Positions 53,754 through 62,234 of a stretch of 64,000 bases of DNA are shown piece after piece; the first letter of the stretch is position 1, and each line of letters opens with the position of its first letter. The notes beneath the pieces were generated by a model that did no database searches, had not been told where the DNA came from, and saw only the letters and a program-made list of their open reading frames with translations. A program made the translations under genes and the position numbers. Source of the stretch: Pararhizobium_B sp963838155 (GTDB lineage Bacteria; Pseudomonadota; Alphaproteobacteria; Rhizobiales; Rhizobiaceae); assembly GCA_963838155.1 (NCBI GenBank), contig CAWIQE010000017.1, positions 62,001 to 126,000 of the forward strand, in the 5' to 3' direction.

Positions 53754-53847
53754 TCTGCCATGGGGCCATGGCACGGAGCAGTCGGCGCTCTCCGAAAAAA
53801 CACCGACAGAGGCGGCGCATCTCCTTCGCGCGTGGCCTTGAAAAGCA

Positions 53848-53886
53848 GCCCGGCCGGTTGAAAGCCCCCGAAGCCGCCGGCCGGGC
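53848..53886 (+). terminator. 10-bp stem hairpin after the phage-like pair
   Basis: GCCCGGCCGG and CCGGCCGGGC form a perfect stem around a 19-base loop, about 95 bp past the stop at 53753. There is no T-run; it may be a terminator or an mRNA stabiliser. Confidence 0.4.
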
Positions 53887-54007
53887 GCAACTTCCGCTTC
53901 CCGACGTGAGAGAAACCAACATGCCGCGCTCACATGTGCTGCGGCGATGGCCTTCCTAGCGGCCTGTCTGGCGCTGATCTGATCGCCCCAGCATCCGAGC
54001 CGACGCC

Positions 54008-54202
54008 CTAACGCCCTTTCGTGTCAGGATGCCCGTCGCTGGGCTTCAAGCAGCGCTCATAGTGATCGAGAGTCAGCCCTTCGATGATTTTTCGCTTTGC
54101 CAGATCGGTCTCATTTGCCAGCGTCTGTGTGAAGTGCCGCATGTTTTCGTTGTTAACAAAAGTTCTGTAACTTCTGTGTTGTTGATCCGAGAATTGGCTC
54201 AT
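54008..54202 (-). CDS. small hypothetical protein, 64 aa
   Basis: The ATG at 54202 has a strong site (CGGAGG, eight bases spacing). The product is polar and helical (HFTQTLANETDLAKRKIIEG, LTLDHYERCLK), a pattern common to small rhizobial proteins of unknown role. It lies in the left phage-like arm between the hairpin at 53848 and an IS3 remnant. Confidence 0.65.
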   Translation of the reverse strand: MSQFSDQQHRSYRTFVNNENMRHFTQTLANETDLAKRKIIEGLTLDHYERCLKPSDGHPDTKGR

Positions 54203-54369
54203 TGGATGCGCCTCCGAAATTGGCAGGCGGGAGCTTGAACCGGCTCTCAGTCATCGGCGCCTGATGGTCGGCAATGGCCGATGATGGCGAGCATGATGGC
54301 GCCTCCTAAGCAGCCGGAAGATAGCGGGATACAGGCTGAAACAGGGTTTTAAGAAGATGGCGTCCGTGA

Positions 54370-54780
54370 TTACGAGCAACTGCACGTTGGCCGGGACAGA
54401 TTCGCTGGGGTGTGGCGGAGACGGAGAACTTCGCCATGACATGATCGACGCAGCGGCGGCGACGGGCGGGGCTCAGAAGTTTCTTGGACAGCGGCTTCCT
54501 TCGGGACCAGCTTCTCGAGCGTCAGGTCCGACACGGCCTTGCGCAACCGTTCGTTCTCCTTCTCCAGCTCCTTCAGCCGCTTCACCTGATCGCTCTTCAG
54601 CCCGCCGAATTCCTTTCTCCAGCGATAGTACGCGAACTGCGTCACGCCGATCGAGCGCACCGCTTCCGCGACCGACCGGCCTTGCGACAACAGAAATGTC
54701 CACCTGCCGCAGCTTGGCGACGATCTCTTCCGGCTTGTGCTTCTTCTGGGGCATTCCAACGTCCTCCTATGGCTCGAAAG
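54370..54780 (-). mobile_element. IS3-family (IS407-like) remnant, orfA frameshifted, orfB truncated
   Basis: OrfA starts at 54754 (MPQKKHKPEEIVAKLRQVD). One extra T near 54697 then shifts the frame, and it continues LLSQGRSVAEAVRSIGVTQF, FGGLKSDQVKRLKELEKENE and AVSDLTLEKL. The beginning of orfB (LLSPARRRRCVDHV) follows near 54470 but is lost within about 40 codons. CCTCCTATGG-type sequence upstream may be part of the left end; no matching right end was seen. Confidence 0.8.
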
Positions 54781-55008
54781 CCTACTTCAGGGAGGACCAC
54801 TTTTCAGGGGGCGGAGAGGCATAATGCGTAGACTTTCGTCTTGGCTTCGGAATTAGAGGCAGGTTCCAGTAAAGAGGGAGCACTGAGAGCGCTTGCACGC
54901 GCTGATTAGTCGAAGGCGTACTCGCTCATCCTACCTCGGAAGTTGACCTGGAAGCAGCTTTTCAGCCCGGCGGCCTTTCCTATAGTCATCGAGGGTTGAG
55001 GGGATTTC

Positions 55009-55560
55009 ATGCGATACAATCCTGCTTTGGACGGCTTGCGCGCGTTTGCAGTGCTGAACGTTTTGATTTCTCATTCGCATAACGACGGAAGCTGGCAGCA
55101 CATCTTCTTCGGTTTCGATGGCCGCTTTGCCGGACTAATTTTAGGTTCACTACTTCCGTTCATTCAGTGGAGACCAAAATCTCCCCACTTCGGCCTTTTC
55201 GGCATTGTCTGCCTATGGGCTGCTTCAATGATTTTCTTATTGCACAGCAATGCCACGTTGGAGATAGGTCTAGCAACTTTCAGTATTATTAGTGTATCAA
55301 TAATCCTATCTCTCGACGATAATAATTCTACACTATACAAATCTAAAAAGCCATTAGTATATTTTGGACTGATTTCTTATTCATTCTATCTTCGGCATTT
55401 TCCAATATCTGTATTGCTTATTCGCAATTTCTCTCCTTGGCAAACCTTCGGCATGACATTTCTTGCCTCGCTCGTCGTTTCCGCGGCATCCTTTGAATTA
55501 ATCGAGCGCCCCCTCAAGGTCTGGCGCCATCGCCTGAGGACCCGCCCGGCGCTCGCTTAA
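55009..55560 (+). pseudogene. acyltransferase-3 family protein with internal deletion
   Basis: The frame joins the first ~22 residues of an OafA/YrhL-type acyltransferase (NPALDGLRAFAVLNVLISHS) directly to its C-terminal half (FDGRFAGLILGSLLPFI, LVYFGLISYSFYLRHFPISV, ASFELIERPLKVWRHRL). The usual ~100-150 residues between, with the catalytic His-rich loop (GVDxFF region), are absent. The start and stop are in frame, but the product should be inactive. Its AT content is much higher than its neighbours', which suggests a separate origin. Such enzymes modify surface polysaccharides or phage receptors. Confidence 0.75.
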
Positions 55561-55744
55561 GCGAAAATGATTTTATTGCGTGGCTCCCTTTAGAGAGAAG
55601 AGGCCCGGCGCACCTGCCCTCGTATGCCGGGCCTCTAACCGCACCTCCTGAACGTCAGTGCCCTGGCACTATCGGTGGCGAGGGGCTTGAAGTCGACCGC
55701 CGCCGTTACGACATGCCGGCTCTCTCTTTCGAAGGAGGGTTAAT

Positions 55745-55861
55745 ATGCACGAGAAATTTGCCATCTCCGACTTCGCTCCGCTGCCCACAATGCACGTGGT
55801 CTCGCTCGTCGTCTATGTCGCGGCGATTGCCTTCCTCGTGGCGTTCGTGGTGCTGGCCTGA
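55745..55861 (+). CDS. small single-span membrane protein, 38 aa
   Basis: GAAGGAGGGTTAAT precedes an ATG at 55745. The product has a polar N-terminus (MHEKFAISDFAPLP) and one transmembrane helix (VVSLVVYVAAIAFLVAFVVL). The strong ribosome-binding site supports translation. The function is unknown; the length resembles phage accessory or membrane-stress peptides. Confidence 0.6.
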   Translation: MHEKFAISDFAPLPTMHVVSLVVYVAAIAFLVAFVVLA

Positions 55862-55864
55862 AGG

Positions 55865-56110
55865 TCAAGCAACGACGAGGCAGTTTGACGGCAATGTTAT
55901 GCCCATTGCGCTTTCGCCGCACAATTCGCATGAAATCTTATGAAGGAGCTTTTCGCGGAAAGCCGAATGGTCCCGTCCGAGCTTCGCAGCGAGGTTGCGG
56001 AGATTGACCTTCTGGATGTGCGAGCAGCACGAGTTCATGCAGTAGCTTTCGAGATGGTCGTGTTCTTCTGAGAGATCGCCGATCGTCCCGCCGAGACCGA
56101 AGTGTAGCAT
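55865..56110 (-). CDS. zinc-ribbon-like hypothetical protein
   Basis: The 81-residue protein has cysteine pairs suited to metal binding (ESYCMNSCCSHIQKVNL, ISCELCGE) around a helical middle (LAAKLGRDHSAFREKLL). Similar short proteins are common in rhizobial genomes without an assigned function. The ATG at 56110 is used; a TTG at 56161 in frame is an alternative. It is convergent with the small membrane protein. Confidence 0.65.
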   Translation of the reverse strand: MLHFGLGGTIGDLSEEHDHLESYCMNSCCSHIQKVNLRNLAAKLGRDHSAFREKLLHKISCELCGESAMGITLPSNCLVVA

Positions 56111-56302
56111 TTTCTTTTTTGCGGCTTGGAAGCCGCGTCCTTGGATGGTCTTTCCCGTCAAGGAAATTTATCGCATGATAATATCTCTCTTTTCGTGAAG
56201 AAGCCGAGGCTATATTTAGCTACGCATCTTTGCGTATACCGGCCTTAAATAGGTCGCCAAGCCGCTGCGGTCGCCTTCCTCCTCGGATTCGTGGTTCTGG
56301 TG

Positions 56303-56645
56303 TAGCCAGTGGAACCGGGCAGTGCCGTTCGCTGTTTTAGGGATGTTCCCAGCGGCGGAGAATTTGCCCCTAGACCTCCGTTGCCCCACCCGCCCCCGCC
56401 GGATTTTCGCGGGGGGCCTTTTCTTGCATGGTGTCCGGACGCTTCTACTTGAACAGCTTCCGAATCAGCGACCACAGCGAAACGCTGGTACGGCTGTACG
56501 CCCTGTTATAGGCCGCCCGTTTCGGATTGGTGATCCAGCCGGCACCCTTCGGCGCCTTCAGGCCCGCGTTGCGCACAGCCCGCTTCCAGGATGTGCGGGC
56601 GCGCAGGCTGCGCTTCAGTGACGGAGTGCGGAGGCCGAACTTCAC
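56303..56645. repeat. long inverted repeat, copy A
   Basis: This ~343-bp segment is the reverse complement, with substitutions and small indels, of 61798-62141. It includes a complete 66-codon gene on the minus strand and about 140 bp of downstream sequence with the GC-rich hairpin CCCCCGCCGGATTTTCGCGG. Both copies lie in the phage-like arms that flank the core block. Confidence 0.85.
56445..56645 (-). CDS. small basic hypothetical protein, 66 aa
   Basis: The GTG at 56645 overlaps the TGA of the upstream frame (GTGA), indicating coupling. The product is strongly basic (FGLRTPSLKRSLRARTSWKR, WITNPKRAAYNRAYSRTSVS) and ends SLWSLIRKLFK. A frameshifted copy lies at 61798. The conserved RTSWKRAVRNAGLKAPKGAG segment between copies argues for a real gene. 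The function is unknown; a role in phage structure or nucleic-acid binding is only a guess. Confidence 0.65.
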   Translation of the reverse strand: MKFGLRTPSLKRSLRARTSWKRAVRNAGLKAPKGAGWITNPKRAAYNRAYSRTSVSLWSLIRKLFK

Positions 56646-56996
56646 GACTGGCTACTCGTGAAGCCGCCGAGAACGGCGCCGATAAACTGGCCGAGCTTGA
56701 TCCGCATCGCAGGCGAATCTTCAGTGGCGAGCGCCTTCTCGACCGAGCCGGTACCAGCAACGGGCGACTCCACCTGCGAATGAGCCGCTCAAGGTCCCAG
56801 CGTGCTGGGTTCTCAAGATCCTCTCGTCGGTCAGCCAAGTCATTATGTCGACGAATTCCGAGACCGAGATGCTCGCGCCATCCGGAAGTCGATCGTTGAC
56901 GACTTCATAATCAACAGTTGATCCGGCAACTCCCCCATCCGCCACGATCGCAACAATTTCGGCCATGGCTTGGCGATGCAGGTCCATCTTGGACAT
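56642..56996 (-). pseudogene. hypothetical phage-like protein with an internal frameshift
   Basis: From 56996 the frame reads MSKMDLHRQAMAEIVAIVAD and SVSEFVDIMTWLTDERILRT. Near 56775 the plausible coding shifts by one base to ESPVAGTGSVEKALATEDSP, then AMRIKLGQFIGAVLGGFTSS, ending at a TGA that overlaps the next gene's GTG. Without a shift the product would end at 56721. It is either a pseudogene or, less likely, a programmed frameshift as in phage tail genes. Confidence 0.5.
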
Positions 56997-57274
56997 TAAG
57001 CTTCCCCCTTCGGCAGCGCGCAGGCGTTGCCGGATTCCGCTAGGTGGCGGGCTGTAAAGGTGGCCGGGCTAATCATTTGGATGGTAGCGGCAAATGACGG
57101 TTGTCTCCGAGCCCATTGGGCCGGTCTTCAGCCATCACAAGTACGTAACGCATTGCCTGATGCCCTTTATGAGGGAACCATGGAATATGCCCAAGGGCAA
57201 GCGGCGAGGTTCGTGCGCTGCCGTTCGCTGACGTTTATTCGGCGGATATTCGACGCTAGCAGGTGAGGAGACGC

Positions 57275-57293
57275 TAAGCACTTGATTTCATTG
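57275..57293. repeat. 19-bp near-direct repeat beside tRNA-Glu (possible att core, left)
   Basis: TAAGCACTTGATTTCATTG differs at one base from TAAGCACCTGATTTCATTG at 60184-60202. This copy ends at the 3' (CCA) side of tRNA-Glu and marks the edge of the left phage-like arm. Confidence 0.65.
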
Positions 57294-57367
57294 GTACGCC
57301 CAAGGGGAATCGAACCCCTGTTTCCGCCGTGAGAGGGCGGCGTCCTGGACCGCTAGACGATGGGCGC
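57292..57367 (-). tRNA. tRNA-Glu(CUC)
   Basis: A 76-nt cloverleaf with encoded CCA. The acceptor GCGCCCA pairs with TGGGCGT including one G-T pair. The anticodon stem CCGCC/GGCGG closes loop CTCTCAC, giving anticodon CUC. The T loop GGGGTTCGATTCCCC is regular. Confidence 0.95.
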
Positions 57368-57448
57368 CCTTTCGGGTGCGGGTAGCGGGACGAGCCGCTG
57401 CCGCAGTCGATTTCGTTTCTGCCCCGGCCGGATGCCGTCCGGAGGAAG

Positions 57449-57524
57449 TGGCACGCCCAACGGGACTCGAACCCGTGTTTCCGCCGTGAAAGGGCGGCGT
57501 CCTAGACCGCTAGACGATGGGCGC
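57449..57524 (-). tRNA. tRNA-Glu(UUC)
   Basis: A 76-nt cloverleaf with encoded CCA, 81 bp from the first tRNA-Glu and nearly identical to it. The anticodon loop is CTTTCAC, giving UUC; the T arm is CGGGTTCGAGTCCCG. The two genes form a tandem pair reading all glutamate codons. Confidence 0.96.
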
Positions 57525-57666
57525 CCAAGACAGGGCGCCTTATAGTGACGTGATGAAATGCCCGCAAGCGCCTTACGCCGATTTTCGTAAAAAAGAGTGG
57601 GCTTGCGGGCACTGTCGTCCACGCCTTCGAACCTGGTCTTGCGCGCGGGGCCGGACCGCCGTCCCG

Positions 57667-58107
57667 CTACCAGCTGCCGGTGTTCTCCATGGAGGCCCAA
57701 GGCTCCTTCTTCGGGAGTGCCTCGCCCTTCTGGAGAAGTTCGAAGGAAATGCCGTCGGGAGACCGCACGAAAGCCATATGGCCGTCGCGGGGCGGCCGGT
57801 TGATGGTGATGCCGGCATCCATCAGCTTCTGGCAGAGCGCATAGATGTCGTCGACGACATAGGCCAGATGGCCGAAATTGCGTCCTCCGGTATACTCCTC
57901 CGGATCCCAGTTGTAGGTCAGTTCCAACATCGGCGCCTTTTCGGACAGCGCCCGCTCCTTGTCCTCGGGGGCGGCGAGGAAGACGAGGGTGAACCGGCCG
58001 CCCTCGTTCTCGGTGCGGCGTACCTCCTCCAGTCCCAGCTTGTTGCAATAGAAATCGAGCGACTCGTCGATGTCGCGGACCCGAACCATTGTGTGAAGGT
58101 AACGCAT
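57667..58107 (-). CDS. gloA: lactoylglutathione lyase (glyoxalase I)
   Basis: The 146-residue enzyme converts the methylglyoxal-glutathione hemithioacetal to S-lactoylglutathione. The start MRYLHTMVRVRDIDESLDFY carries the first metal His; the second half has ELTYNWDPEEYTGGRNFGHL (Glu, His) and SPDGISFELLQKG (Glu). The length and motifs are typical of the Ni/Co-type bacterial enzyme. Confidence 0.96.
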   Translation of the reverse strand: MRYLHTMVRVRDIDESLDFYCNKLGLEEVRRTENEGGRFTLVFLAAPEDKERALSEKAPMLELTYNWDPEEYTGGRNFGHLAYVVDDIYALCQKLMDAGITINRPPRDGHMAFVRSPDGISFELLQKGEALPKKEPWASMENTGSW

Positions 58108-58298
58108 TGAAGTCTCCTTGCTTTCTCAGACGGAACCATAGAGCCGGCGGGGCGGGAGGCAATATGCTGCGAAAAAAGATACTGGAAACTATACGGTTCG
58201 ATAAAACTAAAGCTTGCACCGGGGCGCGGAGTGAATGCTATCTTTAACCAAGAATCGATTTGTCGGTTGTTGGCGGCGCAGCAAAAAGGCACTCGGGG

Positions 58299-58877
58299 AT
58301 GGGGCATAAAACCACCAACATGGACGACACCGATCAGGACCTCCCGGTCGGGGAGTCGGTCGATCTCATAGAGGTCACAGGCGTTATAAAATGGTTCGAC
58401 GTCGCCAAGGGATTTGGTTTCGTCGTGCCCGACAACGGCATGGACGACGTGCTTCTGCACGTCACCTGCCTGAGGCGCGACGGCTACCGGACGGTGCTGG
58501 AGGGTGCTCGGGTCGTCTGCCTCGTTCAGAAGGGCAAGCGCGGCTACCAGGCGTTCCGGATCATGTCGATGGATCAGTCGACGGCCGTTCATCCATCGCA
58601 GCTGCCGCCAGTCCGCACCCACGTGCAGGTGACGGCGACCAGTGGCCTCGAACGGGCGCTCGTCAAATGGTTCAACCGTTCCAAGGGCTTCGGTTTCCTG
58701 ACCCGCGGGGAGGGGACGGAGGACATCTTCGTCCACATGGAAACCCTGCGCCGCTACGGGCTGACGGAACTGCGGCCCGGGCAGGCCGTGCTCGTGCGCT
58801 ACGGGAATGGCGAAAAAGGTCTCATGGCCGCCGAGATTCATCCGGACACGGGCGCGCTCTTCCCGAAGTCGCATTAG
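58299..58877 (+). CDS. protein with two cold-shock domains
   Basis: The ~192-residue protein has two CspA-like domains. The first starts at GVIKWFDVAKGFGFVVPDNG with VLLHVT, and the second at LVKWFNRSKGFGFLTRGEGT with DIFVHMETL; each carries the RNP1 (KGFGF) and RNP2 motifs. Single-stranded RNA/DNA binding is expected. The ATG at 58299 is chosen; an ATG at 58320 is an alternative. Tandem-domain Csp proteins are typical of Hyphomicrobiales. Confidence 0.92.
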   Translation: MGHKTTNMDDTDQDLPVGESVDLIEVTGVIKWFDVAKGFGFVVPDNGMDDVLLHVTCLRRDGYRTVLEGARVVCLVQKGKRGYQAFRIMSMDQSTAVHPSQLPPVRTHVQVTATSGLERALVKWFNRSKGFGFLTRGEGTEDIFVHMETLRRYGLTELRPGQAVLVRYGNGEKGLMAAEIHPDTGALFPKSH

Positions 58878-58981
58878 CGCGTGTCCGCGTTTCACGGAAT
58901 CGCGGACATGCTCGACCTCATCGTTTTCACGCGCTTCCGGACGGAAAACCGGTGTCGGCTTTTCCTGGAAGCGCACTAGCC
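58878..58981. repeat. RIME-like intergenic repeat, copy 2
   Basis: GCGTGTCCGCGTTTCACGGA, CGCGCTTCCGGACGGAAAAC and TTTTCCTGGAAGCGCAC match the copy at 14205-14301 in order and spacing. It fills the gap between the cold-shock gene and the DUF192 gene. Confidence 0.75.
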
Positions 58982-59004
58982 CGGTCGCGGGAGGGCCGCG
59001 CCCC

Positions 59005-59466
59005 GTGAAGCTTTCCGACTTTCGATGGCGGCTGGCCGCCGCAGCGCTCCTGGCCGCCGCCGTTCTCGTCTGCGCGCCCGCGGTCCTCGCCGGAACATCC
59101 CGGCTCACCATCCACACTGCGTCCGGCGCCCACGTCTTCGAGGTGGAAGAGGCGCTGACGGAAGCGCAGCGAGAGCGCGGACTGATGAACCGCAAAACGA
59201 TGGCGCCGGACCGCGGCATGATCTTCCGGTTTCCATCCAGTTCGGTGGTCTCGTTCTGGATGAAGAACACCTTCATACCGCTCGACATGCTTTTCGTCCG
59301 CGGGGACGGCACGCTCGCGGGTATCGCCGAGAACGCGACGCCGCTGTCGCTGGACACCATCCAGTCGCCCGAGCCGGTGCGATACGTCGTCGAGCTCAAC
59401 GCCGGCCAGGCCGCGCGGATCGGGGCAAAAGAAGGCGATCGCCTCGAGAACCGGCTCATCCGTTGA
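59005..59466 (+). CDS. DUF192 exported protein
   Basis: The 153-residue protein starts at a GTG at 59005 (site GGGAGGG) with a signal peptide (AAAALLAAAVLVCAPAVLAG) and a DUF192 domain (ALTEAQRERGLMNRKTMAPD, VVSFWMKNTFIPLDMLFV, VELNAGQAARIGAKEGDRL). The family is widespread, folds as a small beta-rich domain and has no firm function. Confidence 0.9.
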   Translation: MKLSDFRWRLAAAALLAAAVLVCAPAVLAGTSRLTIHTASGAHVFEVEEALTEAQRERGLMNRKTMAPDRGMIFRFPSSSVVSFWMKNTFIPLDMLFVRGDGTLAGIAENATPLSLDTIQSPEPVRYVVELNAGQAARIGAKEGDRLENRLIR

Positions 59467-59624
59467 ACCCGACGCGGGCGGCGCGCGCGACCCGGATTTC
59501 CGTTCCGATTCCGCCGGCCGCCGCCCGCATCGGTCGCCTCGTCGCCGAATTCCCGGCCGCGACCGCATTCCACACTTGCCTTACCGAATGCTAATCTCTA
59601 GGAAAACCAACGCCCGCGATGGGC

Positions 59625-59701
<77 letters not shown>

Positions 59702-59763
59702 TGCAGGCCGACCACTTTGCCATGCGGCCCGATGCCGGCCGCCCGAACGGGGAGCGCCGTCGA

Positions 59764-60069
59764 ATGTCCGCCAAGATCTACCGCCCCTCAAAGACCGCCA
59801 TGCAATCCGGCAAGGCGAAGACGCACGAGTGGGTGCTCGAGTTCGATCCGGAAGTCCCGCGCACGATCGATCCGATCATGGGGTACACCAGCTCCTCGGA
59901 CATGCACCAGCAGGTTCGCCTGACGTTCGAGACTCGCGAGGAGGCGGTCGCCTATGCCGAGCGCAACGGCGTCGCATACCGGGTCATGGAACCGAAGGAG
60001 ACCAAGCGCCGCCGTATCGCATACTCGGACAATTTCCGCTACGGCCGGCGCCAGCCGTGGACTCATTGA
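59764..60069 (+). CDS. ETC complex I subunit (NDUFS4-like)
   Basis: The 101-residue protein matches the alphaproteobacterial homologue of the 18-kDa NDUFS4 subunit of respiratory complex I: AKIYRPSKTAMQSGKAKTHE, WVLEFDPEVPRTIDPIMGYT, SSSDMHQQVRLTFETREEAV, DNFRYGRRQPWTH. It stabilises the peripheral arm. The ATG at 59764 gives the standard start. It stands between tRNA genes and ends in a clear terminator. Confidence 0.94.
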   Translation: MSAKIYRPSKTAMQSGKAKTHEWVLEFDPEVPRTIDPIMGYTSSSDMHQQVRLTFETREEAVAYAERNGVAYRVMEPKETKRRRIAYSDNFRYGRRQPWTH

Positions 60070-60071
60070 AA

Positions 60072-60099
60072 AAATGCCGGACCGCAGGGACCGGCATTT
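60072..60099 (+). terminator. rho-independent terminator after the complex I subunit gene
   Basis: AAATGCCGG, a ten-base loop and CCGGCATTT form a nine-pair stem starting three bases after the stop codon. Confidence 0.75.
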
Positions 60100-60105
60100 C
60101 GACGC

Positions 60106-60182
60106 GGCCCCTTAGCTCAGCTGGATAGAGCACCGGCCTTCTAAGCCGATGGTCGCAGGTTCGAGTCCTGCAGGGGTCGCCA
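60106..60182 (+). tRNA. tRNA-Arg(UCU)
   Basis: A 77-nt cloverleaf with CCA. The acceptor GGCCCCT pairs with AGGGGTC. The anticodon loop CTTCTAA gives UCU. The T arm is GCAGGTTCGAGTCCTGC. The right phage-like arm begins immediately after it, as expected for a tRNA used as an integration site. Confidence 0.96.
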
Positions 60183-60183
60183 T

Positions 60184-60202
60184 TAAGCACCTGATTTCAT
60201 TG
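60184..60202. repeat. 19-bp near-direct repeat beside tRNA-Arg (possible att core, right)
   Basis: TAAGCACCTGATTTCATTG lies two bases after the CCA of tRNA-Arg and matches 18 of 19 bases of the copy at 57275. Confidence 0.65.
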
Positions 60203-60275
60203 AAATAACCGGAACGATGGTGAGGCGGCTTTCGTGCCGCTTCTTTCGTGTCAGCGCCGTGTCAGCAGATCGCAC

Positions 60276-60306
60276 AAAAAAAGCCCGGCCACCGAAGCAG
60301 CCGGGC
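60276..60306 (-). terminator. rho-independent terminator on the minus strand
   Basis: Read on the minus strand, GCCCGGC, a ten-base loop and GCCGGGC are followed by TTTTTTT. It would end transcription of small minus-strand genes such as the one at 60345. Confidence 0.85.
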
Positions 60307-60344
60307 CGAAAGCGTGCCAAGCGTGGCACACATTCCCGCGGGCG

Positions 60345-60446
60345 TTACTGCCTGTCCTTGCCCCGCAGTTCCGGCGCGATGCCCTCGGCGAAGAGCCGGG
60401 CGACGCGGAGAAGCAGGCGGGCGAGGTGGACGCGCAGGAGCGTCAT
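60345..60446 (-). CDS. possible 33-aa phage-like protein
   Basis: An ATG at 60446 with AGGAG eleven bases upstream opens a short frame rich in hydrophobic and basic residues (MTLLRVHLARLLLRVARLFA) that stops at TAA 60345, just before the terminator at 60276. Its ATG overlaps the TGA of another short frame (AATGA). No homologue is recognised, so it could be chance. Confidence 0.35.
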   Translation of the reverse strand: MTLLRVHLARLLLRVARLFAEGIAPELRGKDRQ

Positions 60447-60664
60447 TGCTCGGTCGTCTCCTGAGCGGTCTCAATGACTTCCACGCAGTGCGGCAATGTC
60501 TGAGCTACCCGCTGGGCTTTCCTTTGCTGCACAGAGGAAGCAAAATGAAATCTACAGTCGTCGCGTTGGTCGGTGCTACCGTTTGTGCCATGCTGCATGT
60601 CATTCTAGTTGGCCGGTGACCATGACGATCTCCTTTCCTCCCTGCGGTCGAGTGTTCTTGGGCG

Positions 60665-61177
60665 ATGAAGAAGAGGGGCTCTGCGCCGAACTTACGATTG
60701 GCGAAGGAGAGACTCTGGAGGCGCGTCACGTTAGTCCATTTCGTGATGGGCGACGCGGCCACGGAATGCATGAAAGAGCAGTTAGAGAAGCCGGTTTGCA
60801 TCCTGCCGCCCAGCGTCTGGGCCTATCGCGGGCTTGTTTTCAATGTCACCGATTCCGTAAGGGCGACCTATTCGCTCGAAGAAATCTTGCTGATAATCCG
60901 CTATTCCGCCTTGAAAGAAGAGCGCAAATGGCGGCGCATGGAAGCCGTTATTTCCACGACAGTGAACCAGAAGTTGAGGCCTACTCGCGAGCACATCCCT
61001 GATGCCGTAAAGCAGTACGTGTGGAGGAGGGATCAGGGTCGCTGCGTCAAATGTGGCTCGAACCTGAATCTCGAATACGACCACATCATTCCCGTCGCTT
61101 TAGGTGGAAGCAATACGAACAGAAATCTGCAACTGCTTTGTGAGCCGTGCAATCGCAGCAAGTCAGCGTCAATCTGA
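60665..61177 (+). CDS. HNH endonuclease domain protein
   Basis: The frame encodes up to 170 residues. The C-terminal ~60 form an HNH/McrA-type nuclease: two zinc knuckles (CVKCG and LLCEPCNRSK) and the catalytic stretch EYDHIIPVALGGSNTNRNLQ. The N-terminal part is a helical region (YSLEEILLIIRYSALKEERK). The ATG at 60665 lacks a ribosome-binding site, so the true start may be internal. HNH genes of this size are common near phage packaging modules. Confidence 0.75.
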   Translation: MKKRGSAPNLRLAKERLWRRVTLVHFVMGDAATECMKEQLEKPVCILPPSVWAYRGLVFNVTDSVRATYSLEEILLIIRYSALKEERKWRRMEAVISTTVNQKLRPTREHIPDAVKQYVWRRDQGRCVKCGSNLNLEYDHIIPVALGGSNTNRNLQLLCEPCNRSKSASI

Positions 61178-61797
61178 TCTTGATTGAGAACAACAAGCCC
61201 GAGTTTGCAATCCCTTTATGAAGAGCTTCGTCCTTTTGCGCATTCGCGGCCTGACGCGAGCGACGGTGAGCTCTGGCGCAGCCAACGGGCCGTCTACTGC
61301 GTCTGCGATAGCGATGCCTTCCGGTTGGTCTTTTCTCTTCAGCTATCGACATACGCGGCATGCTTCATCCTAGCAGCGCTGGGTCGAGATATGTTGGCAA
61401 TTCCGTGTTCTTCGAATTTCCTTCTCCTGAAGCAGGGTACCGACGTTCGGGGAGATCGCTCGTGACTATGAGGCGCTTACGGGAAAGTGACCGCCAGCCC
61501 ATCAAAAGGCCCTACCGCCGCAGCCCCCGGGCCGGGCCGGCGCTTGCACAATCAACCTGACGGTCGAGCCCCTGAAGACGTTTTTTGGCCACGACGACTG
61601 TTATGGCCTCGAACTGTGTATGGGCGGACTCGGCCCCTCGGAAAGCGAAGCGTGGGAAGCCTTCGAATTCAATGCCAGCGTCGTAGCCGGCTCCATTCAG
61701 CGAGGCCTGGACAAGGGTCGCCGAGAACGTGCCAGAAGAAGAAAGGAAGAAGTCTCGTCGAACTGCTTTGAAGGCAGCGGTGATGGGAGTGAGGATA
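61178..61797. other. 620-bp stretch without a recognisable gene
   Basis: Several short frames overlap here, but none has a convincing start site or a recognisable product. A frame around 61560-61760 (KTFFGHDDCYGLELCMGGLG) has protein-like composition and could be a fragment. Otherwise nothing was recognised. Confidence 0.4.
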
Positions 61798-61998
61798 TGA
61801 AATTCGGCATTCGCACACCGTCGCTGAAGCGCAGCCTTGCCGCCCGAACGTCCTGGAAGCGAGCTGTGCGCAATGACCGGCTTGAAGGCGCCGAAGGGTG
61901 CCGGCTGGATCACCAATCCGAAGCGGGCCGCATATAATCGCGTCTATAACCGCACGAGCGTTTCGCTGTGGTCGCTGATTCGGAAGCTGTTCAAGTAG
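61798..61998 (+). pseudogene. frameshifted copy of the 66-aa basic protein
   Basis: The ATG at 61798 with site GGGAGTGAGG starts FGIRTPSLKRSLAARTSWKR. After RAVRN one extra base shifts the frame; the original reading resumes as GWITNPKRAAYNRVYNRTSV and ends SLWSLIRKLFK at 61998. As it stands the frame ends at 61937 after 46 residues. Confidence 0.75.
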
Positions 61999-62141
61999 AA
62001 GCGTCCGGACACCATGCAAGAAAAGGCCCCCGCGCGAAAATCCGGCGGGGGCGAGTGGGGCAACGGAGGTCTAGGGGCAAATTCTCCGCCGCCGGGAACA
62101 TCCCTAAAACAGCGAACGGCACTGCCCAGTTCCACTGGCTA
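61798..62141. repeat. long inverted repeat, copy B
   Basis: Reverse complement of 56303-56645 with scattered differences. At its right edge (62143-62168) a third, partial copy of the gene's 3' end occurs, reading LIRKLFR before a stop. Confidence 0.85.
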
Positions 62142-62234
62142 GACTTGATTCGCAAGCTGTTCAGATAGAAGCCCGCCTCCCCTTGCCGTGGATTTCACTA
62201 CGGGAGGCCAGTGCACAGTGATATAATCTGCGCT

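Noticed and set aside
61512..61937. Open frames on both strands before the inverted repeat
   Set aside because: Neither has a convincing start or a recognisable product; the plus frame merely runs into the frameshifted 66-aa gene copy.
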